From an uncultured Eubacteriales bacterium (GTDB lineage Bacteria > Bacillota > Clostridia > Christensenellales > Aristaeellaceae): a stretch of 5,895 nucleotides of DNA. The DNA lies in NCBI GenBank assembly GCA_902782795.1, contig CACZOT010000097.1, positions 1-5,895 of the forward strand. The letters are read 5' to 3'. The notes under the pieces are model-generated. The model did not search any database. It was not told where the DNA came from and saw nothing but the letters and a program-made list of their open reading frames with translations. Every line of letters begins with the position of its first letter. Within the stretch, counting starts at the first letter, position 1. A program made the translations under genes and the position numbers. Below are positions 5,345 through 5,895 of this stretch, one piece after another.

Positions 5345-5895
5345 ATGGGAAAGAAAGTCGTCTCCGTGCTGCTTTGCATCGCGCTGATCGTGGCCGCCGT
5401 GTGCGCCGTCGTCTTCAAGAAGGACGCCAACGCCAAGGCCGCCGACCTGACAGCCGCGCAGGCTGACCTCGCCACCGTCAAGACCAGCCTCGAGACCGCC
5501 ACGGCCGATCTGACTACCGCCAAGACCGATCTCGAGACCGCGCAGGCCGACCTCGCCGCCGCGCAGGCCGAGTCCGCCCGCCTCCAGAACGCTTACGACC
5601 TCCAGAAATCCTACGTCGCCAAGCTCGAGAAGCGCGCCACCGACCTGCTCGAGGCCCAGGCCAAGATCGACGTCCTGACCGCGCAGCTCGCCGCCTACGA
5701 GACCGCCGAGCCCGCCGAAGAGCCTGCTGAGGAGCCCGCCGAGGCCACCGAGACCGCGGATACTGCCGCCCTCGAGACCCAGGTCGCCCGCCTCCAGAAC
5801 GCCTACGATCTCCAGAAGGCCTACGTCGCCAAGCTCGAGAAGCGCGCCACCGATCTGCTCGAGGCCCAGGCCAAGATCGACGTCCTGACCGCGCA
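5345..5895 (+). CDS. Membrane-anchored alanine-rich coiled-coil repeat protein, 5' part (183 codons), runs off right edge
   Basis: I chose the ATG at 5345 because AAAGGAAG ends 9 bases upstream and the product then begins MGKK plus a hydrophobic stretch (residues 5-24), a signal anchor or uncleaved signal peptide. In-frame ATGs at 5300, 5321 and 5324 lack a ribosome site. Cysteines 11 and 20 do not fit a lipobox. Residues 34-82 are seven successive heptads with leucine at the second position of most (DLTAAQA, DLATVKT, SLETATA, DLTTAKT, DLETAQA, DLAAAQA), a clear coiled-coil pattern. Residues 78-114 and 148-183 are near-identical blocks (ARLQNAYDLQK...), separated by a flexible acidic/proline linker with PAEE repeats (about 122-134). 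Codons are almost all C- or G-ending. It should be an elongated protein anchored in the membrane and facing outward (inference). No family is recognised; a spacer-like or envelope-associated role is one possibility. The C-terminus is not in view. Confidence 0.85.
   Translation, partial: MGKKVVSVLLCIALIVAAVCAVVFKKDANAKAADLTAAQADLATVKTSLETATADLTTAKTDLETAQADLAAAQAESARLQNAYDLQKSYVAKLEKRATDLLEAQAKIDVLTAQLAAYETAEPAEEPAEEPAEATETADTAALETQVARLQNAYDLQKAYVAKLEKRATDLLEAQAKIDVLTA
5446..5592 (+). repeat. Degenerate 21-base tandem repeat (heptads)
   Basis: Seven consecutive 21-base units match residues 34-82 of the coiled-coil protein; the first six read (D/S)Lxxxx(A/T) and the last (ESARLQN) is divergent. 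Recurring codons include gacctc/gatctc, gagacc and gcgcaggcc. The protein heptad and the DNA period coincide, which suggests growth by slippage or unequal exchange. Confidence 0.75.
5576..5895 (+). repeat. Direct repeat, 210-base period, at least 110 bases per copy
   Basis: Bases 5576-5685 and 5786-5895 are the same apart from five substitutions by my count. These cause only one amino-acid change (S89 to A159). The second copy is cut by the window edge, so neither its full length nor the number of copies can be known. The spacer carries the PAEE-rich linker. Confidence 0.92.

Noticed and set aside
5345..5410. Lipoprotein signal in the coiled-coil protein
   Set aside because: Neither C11 nor C20 has the small residue required just before the cysteine (L10 and V19 precede them), so a signal anchor fits better.
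3442..5523. The kinase reading frame stays open on the minus strand far beyond its start, giving an apparent 1115-residue protein
   Set aside because: Beyond 3441 the translation becomes arginine/glycine/alanine-rich and overlaps a convincing membrane-protein gene in another frame, then runs antisense to the coiled-coil gene. The ATG at 3441 with the ATGA overlap is the natural start.
5446..5895. Repetitive region considered as a CRISPR array
   Set aside because: The repeats are in-frame coding heptads and a 210-base coding duplication, with no uniform short repeat and unique spacer structure.

Overview
The window looks like chromosomal DNA of a high-GC, low-copy-signal Firmicute, most likely a gut clostridium. 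This rests on strong AGGAGG-type ribosome sites, sigma-A-like promoters with C/G-ending codons, a DUF4428 zinc-ribbon protein, and a clostridial-style 7TM sensor next to a LuxR/NarL-type two-component pair. The exact taxon cannot be read from this sequence.

Layout, left to right. Bases 1-300 hold the 3' portion of an unrecognised minus-strand reading frame of lower GC that has no start codon. It lies directly behind an intrinsic terminator (about 301-341) that ends the next operon. That operon (minus strand, promoter near 1990-2018) encodes a NarL/LuxR response regulator (1280-1939) and then a DUF4428 zinc-ribbon protein (456-1244). Upstream of it, also on the minus strand, a second operon (promoter near 5095-5123) encodes an eight-helix membrane sensor that looks like a catalytically dead histidine kinase (3438-5069). 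Its stop overlaps by 4 bases the start of a second membrane protein with PAS, phospho-His and ATPase regions (2176-3441). Divergent from this operon, on the plus strand, an extended -10 promoter (5218-5246) drives a membrane-anchored, alanine-rich coiled-coil protein (from 5345). That gene contains heptad repeats and a near-identical duplicated block, and it runs off the right edge.

How the genes may work together (inference). The two overlapping sensor genes are probably co-translated and form a heteromeric receptor. The upstream protein would supply the large membrane sensing module, and the downstream one the phosphotransfer and ATPase chemistry. The response regulator just downstream is the obvious partner, and the DUF4428 protein is its co-transcribed output or accessory. 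The divergent coiled-coil gene is a candidate target by position only. The most distinctive points are the paired live/dead kinase architecture, the zinc-ribbon gene tied to the regulator, and the recently duplicated coiled-coil block.
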